Assembly (NCBI RefSeq): GCF_009766095.1
Contig: NZ_LMUD01000002.1
Location: 102,837 to 166,836 of the forward strand
Direction of reading: 5' to 3'
DNA length: 64,000 bases
From: Granulicella sp. S190
GTDB taxonomy: Bacteria; Acidobacteriota; Terriglobia; Terriglobales; Acidobacteriaceae
Below, piece by piece: positions 8,514 to 17,485 of this stretch. Both the position numbers and the translations under genes were made by a program. Under the pieces are notes generated by a model. The model ran no database searches. It was not told the origin of the DNA and saw nothing but the letters and a program-made list of their open reading frames with translations. Within the stretch, counting starts at the first letter, position 1. Each line of letters starts with the position of its first letter.

Positions 8514-11279
8514 ATGGCAAAAACCCCAGCAACGAAGAAGAAGGTAGTAACGCTGAAGCACGATGAAGCCTCGCGTAAGAACATTCCTACTGCTGAATAT
8601 CAATCGGTGATGCGAACGGATGAGCAGACACCGATTCGCGTAGCCTACGAGCGGCGTAACCGCGACTTGGACCCGCAGTTGGTATGGCGCGGAAAGGATG
8701 AATTGGACTGGAGCGATTTGGTAGTGCCTGCTCCACCTCTATACATTCAAGAAAAAGTCCATCCGAAAGTATTGATTGATGACCTGAAGCGGCAGTCCGA
8801 GACTAGCCCGAACAAGCCGCTGCCGCAATTTGATCTCTTCGCCGACTTCAATGGCCTCCCGAGCGAAGACGCGAAAACAGAGTTTTACCAGCATGACGCG
8901 CATTGGTCGAATCGAATGATTCTGGGTGACAGCCTACAGGTCATGGCGTCTCTTGCCGAACGTGAAGGCTTACGTGGCAAGGTGCAGTGCATCTACTTTG
9001 ATCCGCCGTATGGCATAAAGTTCAATAGCAATTTTCAGTGGTCCACTACTAGCCGCGATGTGAAAGATGGCAACGCCAGTCACATCACCCGGGAACCGGA
9101 ACAGGTCAAAGCTTTCCGAGATACCTGGAGAGATGGCATCCATTCATACCTGACATACCTGCGTGATCGTCTCACTGTTGGCCGTGATCTACTCAGTGAT
9201 TCCGGCTCTATGTTCGTGCAGATCGGCGATGAGAATGTGCATCGCGTCCGAGCCCTAATGGATGAGGTTTTTGGCGAAGATAATTGCATATCTCAAATCG
9301 CTTATGCCAAAACAACGGGCTTCTCGGGAAACTACTTGTCATCCGTGACAGACTACGTTCTTTGGTATGCAAAGAAATCGGAAGTGGCGAAATTCAGGAG
9401 CCTCTTCGTTGAGAAAAGCGCCTTTGGCGAGGGCAAATCGAAATACCGACCGGCACATACAATCGCAGCTCTCAAGAACTCCGGCATGGACCTTGAAAGA
9501 GAGGCCGTTTCCGACCAGTTGACCTCCCAAGGCGCATCCGCTAACAGCGAACAAGTCTTGTCTTTCCAGAACAAGCAATGGAGTCCACCAACAGGTCTTC
9601 ACTGGAAAACAACAGTCCGAGGCATGGGACGACTTGCCCTTGCTGGTCGTGTCATGGCTGAGGGCAATTCAATTCGCTATGCCCGGTTCTATGACGACTT
9701 TGCTGTGCAACCACGAGTTAACGTCTGGATGGATATTGGAGGCATACAAAGCCGTTCCGATCCAAAAATTTACGTAGTGCAGACGGCCACGGAAGCCATT
9801 CAACGGTGCATCCTGATGTCTACTGATCCTGGAGACCTAGTGCTAGATCCGACCTGCGGGTCCGGCACTACTGCCACCGTCGCCGAGCAATCAGGCCGCC
9901 GCTGGATCACGATTGATACCTCACGCGTAGCGCTTGCGCTGGCCCGTGCCCGCATCATGGGGGCACGATATCCCTTCTACCTACTCGCCGACTCGCGCGA
10001 CGGACAGATGAAGGAAGCTCAAATCACACAGCGCATTCCATCCGAGTCTGTAACGCACGGTAATGTGCGGCAAGGCTTCGTCTATGAGCGAGTACCGCAC
10101 ATCACGCTCAAGTCCATAGCCAACAACACTGAGATAGACGTAATCTGGGAGCAGTATCAGGAGAAGTTGGAGCCTCTACGCGAGAGGCTGAATAAAGCTC
10201 TCAAGCGCGAATGGCAGGAATGGGAGATTCCGCGCGAGGCCACTACGTCTTGGTCGGAAGCCACAAAGGAGCTTCATTCTTCTTGGTGGGAACTTCGGAT
10301 TTCACGCCAGCGGGCGATCGACGCATCCATCGCTGCGAAGGCCGAATTCGAGTATCTGTATGACAAACCCTACGAAGACAACAAGAAGGTACGGGTGGCG
10401 GGGCCGTTCACTGTTGAAAGCTTGTCACCGCATCGTGTCTTGGCCGTGGACGAAAATGACGAATTTATCGAAGAACCTGCAAATGTTGACAACGACGCAA
10501 GAGATGCCGCGAACTTTGTACAGGTGATCCTCGATAACCTGCAGACAAGCGGCGTGCAGCAGGCAAACAAGGGTGACAAAATTATTTTCTCGTCCCTGGC
10601 TGCGTGGCCCGGGGAGCGAGTTTGTGCCGAGGGGCGCTATCTGGATGGTGATGGCATAGAGAAGCGTGCGGCCATCTTTGTTGGCCCGGAGTTTGGCACT
10701 GTCTCGCGGCCCGATCTCGTCTCCGCTGCTCGTGAAGCCGGGGATGCAGCCTTTGATGTCTTGATTGCTTGCGCGTTCAACTACGATGCCCACTCTTCCG
10801 AGTTCAACAAACTCGGCCGCATCCCTGTCTTGAAAGCAAGGATGAATGCAGACCTCCACATGGCCGACGATCTCAAGAACACGGGTAAGGGCAATCTGTT
10901 TGTCATCTTCGGAGAGCCGGACATTAAGATTCTGGATGAGAAGAGTGGCGAGATTCGAGTCAAAGTGAACGGCGTTGATGTCTTCCATCCGAGCACAGGC
11001 GAAGTGCGCAGCGATGGAGCAGATGGCATCGCTTGCTGGTTCGTGGATACGGATTACAACGAAGAGAGCTTCTTCGTCCGACAGGCATACTTTCTTGGAG
11101 CAAACGACCCGTATAAAGCTTTGAAAACGACGCTCAAGGCAGAGATCAATGAAGATGCCTGGTCAACTCTTCACAGCGATACATCGCGGGCTTTCCCCAA
11201 GCCTGTATCGGGGAGAATCGCGGTGAAAGTCATCAACCATCTGGGCGATGAAGTGATGAAGGTCTTCAAGGTGAACTGA
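8514..11279 (+). CDS. Site-specific DNA methyltransferase, beta class (type III-like Mod)
   Basis: In this 921-residue protein the catalytic motif IV (DPPYGIKF, about residue 162) precedes the AdoMet-binding motif I (DPTCGSGTTA, about 445). That order is characteristic of beta-class N6-adenine or N4-cytosine methyltransferases. The large insert between the motifs and the long C-terminal region (residues 500-921) probably hold target recognition and subunit contacts. It should modify the sequence recognised by the upstream restriction helicase and so protect the element and host. The ATG at 8514 lies 4 nt after the upstream stop, and the TGA at 11277-11279 overlaps the next ATG (TGATG), so the three genes are translationally linked. 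It is larger than classical Mod subunits (about 650 residues), as is usual in the BPTD_3080 type. Confidence 0.87.
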   Translation: MAKTPATKKKVVTLKHDEASRKNIPTAEYQSVMRTDEQTPIRVAYERRNRDLDPQLVWRGKDELDWSDLVVPAPPLYIQEKVHPKVLIDDLKRQSETSPNKPLPQFDLFADFNGLPSEDAKTEFYQHDAHWSNRMILGDSLQVMASLAEREGLRGKVQCIYFDPPYGIKFNSNFQWSTTSRDVKDGNASHITREPEQVKAFRDTWRDGIHSYLTYLRDRLTVGRDLLSDSGSMFVQIGDENVHRVRALMDEVFGEDNCISQIAYAKTTGFSGNYLSSVTDYVLWYAKKSEVAKFRSLFVEKSAFGEGKSKYRPAHTIAALKNSGMDLEREAVSDQLTSQGASANSEQVLSFQNKQWSPPTGLHWKTTVRGMGRLALAGRVMAEGNSIRYARFYDDFAVQPRVNVWMDIGGIQSRSDPKIYVVQTATEAIQRCILMSTDPGDLVLDPTCGSGTTATVAEQSGRRWITIDTSRVALALARARIMGARYPFYLLADSRDGQMKEAQITQRIPSESVTHGNVRQGFVYERVPHITLKSIANNTEIDVIWEQYQEKLEPLRERLNKALKREWQEWEIPREATTSWSEATKELHSSWWELRISRQRAIDASIAAKAEFEYLYDKPYEDNKKVRVAGPFTVESLSPHRVLAVDENDEFIEEPANVDNDARDAANFVQVILDNLQTSGVQQANKGDKIIFSSLAAWPGERVCAEGRYLDGDGIEKRAAIFVGPEFGTVSRPDLVSAAREAGDAAFDVLIACAFNYDAHSSEFNKLGRIPVLKARMNADLHMADDLKNTGKGNLFVIFGEPDIKILDEKSGEIRVKVNGVDVFHPSTGEVRSDGADGIACWFVDTDYNEESFFVRQAYFLGANDPYKALKTTLKAEINEDAWSTLHSDTSRAFPKPVSGRIAVKVINHLGDEVMKVFKVN

Positions 11280-13366
11280 TGGAGTTTCGGATTGCAGACA
11301 CGTTCACCGATAGCCTGGCGCGACTGACTGGCGAAGAGCAGAAGTCGGTGAAGACGGCTGCGTTCGATCTGCAACTGAATCCGGCACACCCAAGCCTTCA
11401 ACTCCACAAGCTGGATCGCGCAAAGGACATCAACTTCTGGTCTATGCGGGTCAGCCGAGACATTCGGCTCATCGTGCATCGCACGAACGCAAGCCTGTTG
11501 CTCTGCTATGTCGCGCATCATGACGCGGCCTATCAATGGGCAGAACGGCGCAAGCTGGAGACGCACCCAAAGACGGGTGCGGCGCAGCTCGTGGAGATTC
11601 GTGAGCGCGTCCAAGAGATTGCGGTTCCGAAGTATGTCGATGTTCCTGCCCCTGCCGTTACCAAGCCCCTACTCTTCGCTTCTGTCCCAGACGCAGAATT
11701 ATTGCAATACGGTGTGCCTCTCGAATGGCTGGCCGATATTCACGGCGCGAACGAAGACACGCTGCTTGAGATAGCAACGCACCTCCCCGGCGAGGCAGCC
11801 GAGGCGCTACTCAATCTGGCAACTGGCGTCGCCCCTGTCGCTCCAACAGTCGTGGCCGTAAGCAATCCATTCGAGCACCCAGACGCGCAACGTCGCTTCC
11901 GGGTGATGAAGAATATCGAGGAGCTACAGCTCGCCCTGGATTATCCGTGGGAGAAGTGGGCCGTGTTTCTGCACCCAGCTCAGCGTCAACTTGTGGAGAA
12001 AACTTTCAAGGGGCCGGCCAAAGTTGCTGGCTCGGCCGGTACTGGCAAAACGATTGTCGCTCTGCATCGCGCAGTCCACCTCGCCCGCGCGAACCCGGAC
12101 TCAAGAGTGCTTTTGACGACATTTTCCGACACCCTGGCGAATGCGCTCCGAACGCGGCTGCGGCTCCTCATCGGTAGTCAGCCACGCCTGGGAGAGCAAA
12201 TCGAAGTCCTCTCGATGAAGGCGATTGGTCTGCGACTGTACGAATTGAATCTTGGTAAGCCGAAGTTAATTTCAGTCGAGAGGCTCCGCCGGATGATGCA
12301 AGAGGCGTCGGATGCCACTGCTGACCACAAGTTCACCCTGCGGTTCCTGATGAGTGAGTGGGAGCAAGTCGTGGATGCGTGGCAATTAACGTCCTGGGAG
12401 GACTACCGCGATGTAACGCGGCTAGGCCGTAAGACTCGTCTTAAGGAACCTCAACGGTCCCTGCTCTGGTCGATCTTTGATGCTGTGCGAACTCGCCTCT
12501 TCGATGACGGCTCGATGACAGAGGCCGGGATGTTTCAACGATTGGCCTCTCATTACCTGAATGGGAACGAATCGCCGTTCGACTTTGCGGTGGTTGATGA
12601 GGCCCAGGATGTCAGCATCACACAGCTCCGGTTCCTCGCCGCACTTGGAGGCAAGCGGCCCAATAGTCTCTTCTTTGCTGGGGACACCGGGCAGAGGATC
12701 TTCCAGCAGCCCTTTTCGTGGAAGGGGCTTGGCGTCGATCTTCGGGGAAGATCAACCACGCTCAAGGTGAACTATCGCACTTCGCACCAAATCAGGATGC
12801 AGGCCGACAGACTGCTGGATGCGGAAGTTTCTGATGTCGATGGAAATATCGAGGATCGCACAGGCACGGTTTCTTTGTTTGATGGCCCGCTGCCCCAAGT
12901 GCTGGGTGCCAAGACAGAGGCACTGGAGCAGGAGGCGGTAGCGAAGTGGCTCCAGAAGCGCATTTCGGACGGGCTAAGGCCAGATGAAATAGTGCTCTTC
13001 GTTCGATCTGCTGCCGAACTGCCACGCGCTGAACTTGCGGCAACGGCGGCCGGACTACCGTTTCGTGTACTCGATACTCATGCCGAAACGACCGTGGGTT
13101 CACTGTCGCTAAGCACTATGCATATGGCTAAAGGCTTGGAGTTTCGGGCCGTCGCAGTCATGGCTTGCGACGATGAAGTGATTCCATTGCAGGAGCGAAT
13201 TGAAACAGCGACCGATGCCTCCGAGTTGGAAGATGTTTACAACACGGAGCGGCAACTCTTGTACGTCGCATGTACTCGTGCCCGCGATTGTCTGCTGCTT
13301 ACCAGTGCCGGTTCCCCCTCAGAGTTCCTGCAAGACATGCAAGCCCGTCGGGTGGGCAAAACATGA
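11279..13366 (+). CDS. RelE/ParE-like domain fused to a UvrD-family helicase
   Basis: Residues 1-85 resemble a RelE/ParE-superfamily fold (FRIADTFTDSLARLTGEEQ, NFWSMRVSRDIRLIVHRT, LLLCYVAHHDAAYQWAERRK). After a linker comes a superfamily 1 helicase: Walker A GSAGTGKT near 250, Walker B VVDEAQD near 437, a QxxR-like region and the C-terminal STMHMAKGLEF and LYVACTRARD motifs of UvrD/Rep enzymes. It is the last gene of the restriction operon, and its start overlaps the methyltransferase stop. The RelE-like part could be a vestigial toxin fold used for RNA, DNA or protein contact. The helicase may unwind or process cut DNA. Its role in restriction is inferred from operon position only. Confidence 0.8.
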   Translation: MEFRIADTFTDSLARLTGEEQKSVKTAAFDLQLNPAHPSLQLHKLDRAKDINFWSMRVSRDIRLIVHRTNASLLLCYVAHHDAAYQWAERRKLETHPKTGAAQLVEIRERVQEIAVPKYVDVPAPAVTKPLLFASVPDAELLQYGVPLEWLADIHGANEDTLLEIATHLPGEAAEALLNLATGVAPVAPTVVAVSNPFEHPDAQRRFRVMKNIEELQLALDYPWEKWAVFLHPAQRQLVEKTFKGPAKVAGSAGTGKTIVALHRAVHLARANPDSRVLLTTFSDTLANALRTRLRLLIGSQPRLGEQIEVLSMKAIGLRLYELNLGKPKLISVERLRRMMQEASDATADHKFTLRFLMSEWEQVVDAWQLTSWEDYRDVTRLGRKTRLKEPQRSLLWSIFDAVRTRLFDDGSMTEAGMFQRLASHYLNGNESPFDFAVVDEAQDVSITQLRFLAALGGKRPNSLFFAGDTGQRIFQQPFSWKGLGVDLRGRSTTLKVNYRTSHQIRMQADRLLDAEVSDVDGNIEDRTGTVSLFDGPLPQVLGAKTEALEQEAVAKWLQKRISDGLRPDEIVLFVRSAAELPRAELAATAAGLPFRVLDTHAETTVGSLSLSTMHMAKGLEFRAVAVMACDDEVIPLQERIETATDASELEDVYNTERQLLYVACTRARDCLLLTSAGSPSEFLQDMQARRVGKT

Positions 13367-13389
13367 CGCTCTCGCAATTCGCGAGAGCG
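13367..13389 (+). terminator. Hairpin after the restriction operon
   Basis: CGCTCTCGC (13367-13375) and GCGAGAGCG (13381-13389) form a perfect 9-bp stem with an AATTC loop directly after the stop codon. There is no T-run, so this may be a weak or Rho-assisted terminator, or an RNA 3' stabiliser. Confidence 0.45.
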
Positions 13390-13418
13390 ACCTTCAAGGG
13401 TGGGAAGACGGGCGAACG

Positions 13419-13451
13419 AAAAAATGGGAGCCTGCCGGGTGACAGACTCCC
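13419..13451 (-). terminator. Terminator of the ArdC-ParB operon
   Basis: Read on the minus strand, GGGAG and CTGTC pair with GGCAG and CTCCC around an ACCC loop, followed by ATTTTTT. It sits 19 nt after the parB-like stop codon (13470), so it is well placed to end that convergent operon. Confidence 0.7.
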
Positions 13452-13469
13452 TTAGTAAATGTGCGGAGG

Positions 13470-15089
13470 CTATGCGGCCTTTGCCTTCTTCGCAGGTTTC
13501 GGTTGCACCTTTGCAATGGCTTTGGTTGGCGGCTTCTTGCTGAGCTTCGCTTTCTCCTTGGCGGTAAATTCTTGCTTGACCTTAAGGCCGATGGCATCCA
13601 CATCCACCTTGTACGCGGTTGCTGCGTCGCGGAGGACTTGCGTTGCGTTCTGCCGCATGGCCGCGTGAAGAATGGTTATCTCTACCAGCAGACCGCCAAG
13701 TGCGCTTTCTTCGGCACGACGGAGATAGGCGGTAAACAGCTTCCCAATAGAGTCGCTGTCCTTCGCCTTCTTGATACCGTGCTGCCGGGCGATAACTACT
13801 AGACGGTTTTCGTCCAGCAACGATGCCAACCGCTCCACCACAAAAAGCAGGTCGCGTTTCATCAACCGCACCGGAACGGCTGCGGTGATGGCGGCAAGTA
13901 TGCGGATGCCGGTCGTGTTAGCAATCGCAGTTTCCTTGCGCTGCTTCTCCTGCTCGGCCTTCCACTTGGTATCATCCGCGATCTGCTGCGGACGCTTCTT
14001 GGGATGATGCACCGGGCAGTTAGCTTCCGTGCAAACCTTGCGGATTTCTCCCTTGTCGATGCCGTCCGACACTATGGCTTCTGTGGTGTATTTACAGGTT
14101 TTGAACTCCGGGCGCACTGCCTCTTCTTTGGTCGTGGGCTTCTCTGGCCGGATTTCGGTGTACTTGTTACGCGGCAACGTCGCGCTGCCTTCCTGCTGCT
14201 GGCCGTAGGCCGTGCTGATTTGCACAAGCTTGGGTTTCGCCGCAACGGTCTTGGCAACATGGGCATCGACCTTCGCGTGATAGCAGTTTGGGTCGGTGCA
14301 AGCGTCCTGCCTTACATCCGCAAACAGGAGCTTGTTATGCCCTGTCCGCTTGGGGCAGTCCACGCAACTCCCCGCTGCCGGGACAAGCTGCGTGTCCCGC
14401 TTGTCGAAGGGAGCGAGTTTGAGGATGAGGAGAATGTTGCTCTCAATCCAGAATTGGAGACTCCGTACAGGGAGAAGGATGCGTTTCGCCTTCTGCCCGC
14501 CGTTGCTCCAATCCTCTTTGAAGCAAGCTCCAAGCGCCTGTTCCTGTTGGTCGGACTGGAGCTTTGCCAGCAAGAGCGCATGGCCGACGCCGATGTCCTC
14601 GCGGTAGAAGGCTTCGACCACAACGGGAGCAAGCTCGGTCAGCTTCAACCTGCCAGCCACATATGCGGGCGATTTGCCCGTTCTCGCGGCGATCTGCTCA
14701 ACGGAGTATTTCGGCTCTTCCAAGTTCAGCAAAGCGCGAAAGCCGTTCGCTTCCTCCATCGGGTGAACGTCGCGGCGCTGGAGGTTTTCAATCAACTGCG
14801 CCTCCAACGCTTCGGCATCGGTGAGGTTCTTGATGCGAACGGGGACGGTGGCGGCTTCGGCCATCTGCGCGGCGCGATAACGCCTTGCTCCGAAGACGAT
14901 CTCAAAGCCCTGTTCGCTCACAGGCCGCACAAGCAACGGCGAAAGAATGCCCTGGGTGCGGATGCTCTCGGCCAATTCCTTCAAGGAATCATTCTCGAAG
15001 GTTCGGCGCGGATTGGTCTTGGATTCAGTGAGCAACGCGAGAGGCAGGTTGCGGTACTCGGTGGCGTTGGCGACGGTGGTGGTGTTCAT
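13470..15089 (-). CDS. ParB/RepB/Spo0J-family partition protein with long C-terminal extension
   Basis: This 539-residue protein has the ParB N-terminal (sulfiredoxin-like) domain: LPLALLTESKTNPRRTF, LAESIRTQGILSPLLVRP, FEIVFGARRYRAAQ and LIENLQRRDVHPMEEA. It is followed by the helix-turn-helix IAARTGKSPAYVAGRLKL. Beyond about residue 200 the protein carries a cysteine-bearing middle part (CVDCPKRTGHN, CTDPNCYH, CTEANCPVHHPKKRP, possibly zinc-binding) and a Lys/Ala-rich tail. ParB proteins bind centromere-like DNA and aid segregation or regulation; no parA is visible nearby. The ATG at 15089 has AAAGGAG 9 nt upstream. It is the last gene of a three-gene operon (ArdC, DUF6908, ParB) that forms part of the ICE backbone. 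Confidence 0.88.
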   Translation of the reverse strand: MNTTTVANATEYRNLPLALLTESKTNPRRTFENDSLKELAESIRTQGILSPLLVRPVSEQGFEIVFGARRYRAAQMAEAATVPVRIKNLTDAEALEAQLIENLQRRDVHPMEEANGFRALLNLEEPKYSVEQIAARTGKSPAYVAGRLKLTELAPVVVEAFYREDIGVGHALLLAKLQSDQQEQALGACFKEDWSNGGQKAKRILLPVRSLQFWIESNILLILKLAPFDKRDTQLVPAAGSCVDCPKRTGHNKLLFADVRQDACTDPNCYHAKVDAHVAKTVAAKPKLVQISTAYGQQQEGSATLPRNKYTEIRPEKPTTKEEAVRPEFKTCKYTTEAIVSDGIDKGEIRKVCTEANCPVHHPKKRPQQIADDTKWKAEQEKQRKETAIANTTGIRILAAITAAVPVRLMKRDLLFVVERLASLLDENRLVVIARQHGIKKAKDSDSIGKLFTAYLRRAEESALGGLLVEITILHAAMRQNATQVLRDAATAYKVDVDAIGLKVKQEFTAKEKAKLSKKPPTKAIAKVQPKPAKKAKAA

Positions 15090-15174
15090 GGCAATGGCTC
15101 CTTTCGAGCGGTTGCACTGCGTTGGGTGTTGTGAAGCGGACGCGCTTTCCTGTCCGCACCGGGGCGGGAAAGAG

Positions 15175-15594
15175 TTAGGCGCATGGGTTCCGCTGCTGCC
15201 GCTCAAAGGCTTCGACAAAGCCCTGACCTCGCAGGTTTTTGTCCCACTGCTTGGCGAACTGTTCGTGCTGCTTGTAAAGCTCAGTGTGGAAGGCGTAATG
15301 GCCGTCTTGAATGAAACGTGACCATTGCTCGATACCGGCATAATCGTTGCGCCAGTAGAAGGGGTTAAGGTGCGCCCCTCCTCCAAGTCCAAACTCGAAG
15401 CACATCTCTGGGTCGCGCATCAGGTCGCCGTTCTGTTCGCCGTAATGACAGACAGAGATTGCCGGGAGTCCACAAGGGCCGGACTCATCGGTCGCCTCGA
15501 TTACCAACGCCATATAGGGCGAGTTCTCGATCTTGAGGTTGAGGCCGTGGTGCCAACCTCCGGCCAATTTGAGGATTTGAAGGATGGTCTTCAT
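15175..15594 (-). CDS. DUF6908-like hypothetical protein
   Basis: This is a small soluble protein of 139 residues with an aromatic-rich core (ISVCHYGEQNGDLMRDPEMCFEF, HLNPFYWRNDYAGIEQW). It resembles a family often found beside ArdC and ParB on conjugative elements, which I would label DUF6908 from memory; the label needs a profile search. Its start overlaps the ArdC stop by one base (TAATG), so it is translationally coupled. The function is unknown; the position implies a maintenance or establishment role. Confidence 0.65.
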   Translation of the reverse strand: MKTILQILKLAGGWHHGLNLKIENSPYMALVIEATDESGPCGLPAISVCHYGEQNGDLMRDPEMCFEFGLGGGAHLNPFYWRNDYAGIEQWSRFIQDGHYAFHTELYKQHEQFAKQWDKNLRGQGFVEAFERQQRNPCA

Positions 15595-16514
15595 TACGCC
15601 ACCTTCGCCAGTTCTGCATCGGGCATCGCCGCTTGCTCTTCGGTCGGCGGCTGCAAGGCGGCAAGGATGACGGCGGAGGTCTGCTGTATCACTTCCAAGC
15701 TCTCGGCCAGAAGCGAAGCGTTGCCGTGGTACAGGTGGATGTAGTCAGCCGATGCGGTTCCCGCTTTCAGACCAACGGCCTTGCCGACGACAAACGCTAC
15801 CGACTCGGCCTCCGTCTCCTTCACAACCTTGGTGGTGGTGGTGCGGCGCTCGGCCTTGTGCAACATCTCGTGTGCGAGTTCGTGGACAAGCGTGGAGAAC
15901 TCCTCGGCTTCCGATTGGCCGGGGAGAATGGCAATCCTGCCGCCGTAGCTGGCACCCAACGCGGGAGCAATATTCTCGGTAAAGACAAGCTCGATGCCCT
16001 GCCGCTCGACGTATGAAACAAGACGGTCGCGGTTCTCGCCCACGTCGCCGTGTACCTCGTGCATGGTGGGAAGCTCCGCGCCCTCGGTCTGCGAGACATC
16101 GAAGACGTAAGCGTTGCGAAATCCAACCAAGACGGGTTTGTTCTGGAAAGCGGGGTCTTTCTCGGCTTCCTTCTCTGTCTTCCGGCGAATGCCGATGATG
16201 GGAGCAAGAATGCGAATACCCTTCTCTCCCTTTCTCACCTTGCGCCCAAGCTGGTTCCATGCGTACAGCCCCGCAACGCGCGTTGCGTCCGGCCTCTGTC
16301 GTGCGATTTCGAGGACGTTGCCAAAGCTGTAATTGTGAAAGCGGCTCATGGCGTCGAGGTACGCCGTAAGCGCGTTGCTGTGACCTGCCTCCAACTGCGC
16401 GATAAGCTCCTTGACGTTGGCGGCGATGATCTCTTTGGCGGTCTGCCGTTGCTGCGGCTGTTTGGGGTTTAGGGTGGACGGGGTGACGCTGCTGGTGGTG
16501 GCGTTGGTGTTCAT
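15594..16514 (-). CDS. ardC: ArdC-like antirestriction protein
   Basis: This 306-residue protein has two recognisable parts. An N-terminal ssDNA-binding domain (KEIIAANVKELIAQLEAG, RFHNYSFGNVLEIARQRP, GLYAWNQLGRKVRKGEKGI) is followed by a zinc metallopeptidase-like domain with HELAHEMLH near residue 205 and a downstream Glu (EAESVAFVVG). ArdC-type proteins protect incoming single-stranded plasmid DNA from restriction in a new host. It heads the ArdC-DUF6908-ParB operon, with AAGGAGGA before the ATG. Its upstream region contains nested inverted repeats and one copy of a structured element of about 300 bp. Confidence 0.9.
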   Translation of the reverse strand: MNTNATTSSVTPSTLNPKQPQQRQTAKEIIAANVKELIAQLEAGHSNALTAYLDAMSRFHNYSFGNVLEIARQRPDATRVAGLYAWNQLGRKVRKGEKGIRILAPIIGIRRKTEKEAEKDPAFQNKPVLVGFRNAYVFDVSQTEGAELPTMHEVHGDVGENRDRLVSYVERQGIELVFTENIAPALGASYGGRIAILPGQSEAEEFSTLVHELAHEMLHKAERRTTTTKVVKETEAESVAFVVGKAVGLKAGTASADYIHLYHGNASLLAESLEVIQQTSAVILAALQPPTEEQAAMPDAELAKVA

Positions 16515-16548
16515 GGGTGCTTCCTCCTTGGCCTTGGCCGTTGCTTTT

Positions 16549-16578
16549 CATGCCATGCGTGGCATGTACCTACATGCC
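16549..16578. promoter_or_regulatory. Nested inverted repeats upstream of ardC
   Basis: CATGCCA (16549-16555) pairs with TGGCATG (16560-16566), and GGCATGTA (16561-16568) pairs with TACATGCC (16571-16578). The related 33273-33288 site is a perfect palindrome, CGGCATGTACATGCCG, in the same place relative to another backbone gene. This suggests a shared operator for an ICE regulator. Confidence 0.5.
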
Positions 16579-16878
16579 GAACGCCTCCTGGCGAAGGCGG
16601 GGGTAGCAAGGCGCAACGGGGAGGGGTGTACCCACCCTTGGAGAGGGAGCCGAAGGCGGAACGGAAAGGGCGGAGCGCAGCGGAGGTCTGCACAAGCGAA
16701 GCGCGGAAGATTGGGGAAACCCCTTGCGCCGCGCGATCGGGGCAGAGCCCCTTAGCAGGCTTGTCTACCTTGCCCGGCGCGGAGCGCAGATATTGTCAGG
16801 GAGGGCGTTGCGGGAAGGAACGGCCCGCAGAGGTGGGGGCAGAGGATGCGAAGCAGCCGCAGACGGGAGGAGACCTCC
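16561..16878. repeat. Structured non-coding repeat A, copy 1
   Basis: This roughly 318-bp non-coding stretch is homologous to 33273-33566 in the same orientation. Long shared blocks include GCGAAGGCGGGGGTAGCAAG, GGGGAAACCCC (16713-16723), GCGCGATC followed by the hairpin GGGGCAGAGCCCC (16739-16751), GCGCGGAGCGCAG, and a closing block of about 70 bp ending GGGAGGAGAC. Many small hairpins suggest a structured RNA or a protein-binding recombination or transfer site. It separates the ArdC-ParB backbone from cargo zone 2. A group II intron starts directly at its right end. Confidence 0.75.
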
Positions 16879-17485
16879 GTGCGACTTGAAGCTGTTTGAA
16901 TGATTGTTCAACACGAAAGGAGTGAGCTGAACCTGCGGTTCCGTCCGCAGTAGCCTATCGACATCGGCGTAGCTGGTAACGGCTGGGTCGAAAGCTGTCG
17001 AGACAACGAACCTCAGTCTTGCGACAAGGAGGACTCCGCAAGGCGTTCTCCGCCACTGCCAGCGTCAAGGCGGTGGGAGGGGCCAGGCTGAATGATAGGT
17101 CCAACAAAAGTGAACTGCCGTAGGCACCGTAACCTCCGAAGAGCCAAAGACGCTGACAGGCTCTAGCCAAAAGGCACGCAGCCGGATGCTCCACCGGAAG
17201 TATGGAGTACACGGACACAAAGGCTGCCGGTGTAAAGGTGGGGACTAAGTCATTCGTGTCATTCAAACGGAACAAGGTAAGCCCGTTGTTCCGCCTCTTT
17301 GGGGGCAGGCGTTGCTGCAAGGCGCGCTGTTGGGCAGCGGGTAAAGGATGCTGGAGAAAGCGAATGCCGTTCTGTAATGGAGCGGATAGGAGTTGCAACA
17401 TCACTCCGCTGCGAAAGCAGGCAGACTTCCAGTTGGTCGTGGTTGACGAGAGAACTTACAGAATCTTCGAAGGAGGAAATCGCAA

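Noticed and set aside
13470..15089. Plasmid replication initiator instead of ParB
   Set aside because: The N-terminal motifs and helix-turn-helix are those of ParB/Spo0J. I saw no replication initiator or iterons in the element.
14004..15134. Open frame of 376 residues on the plus strand
   Set aside because: It is the antisense shadow of the ParB-like gene; codon phase and composition follow the minus-strand gene.
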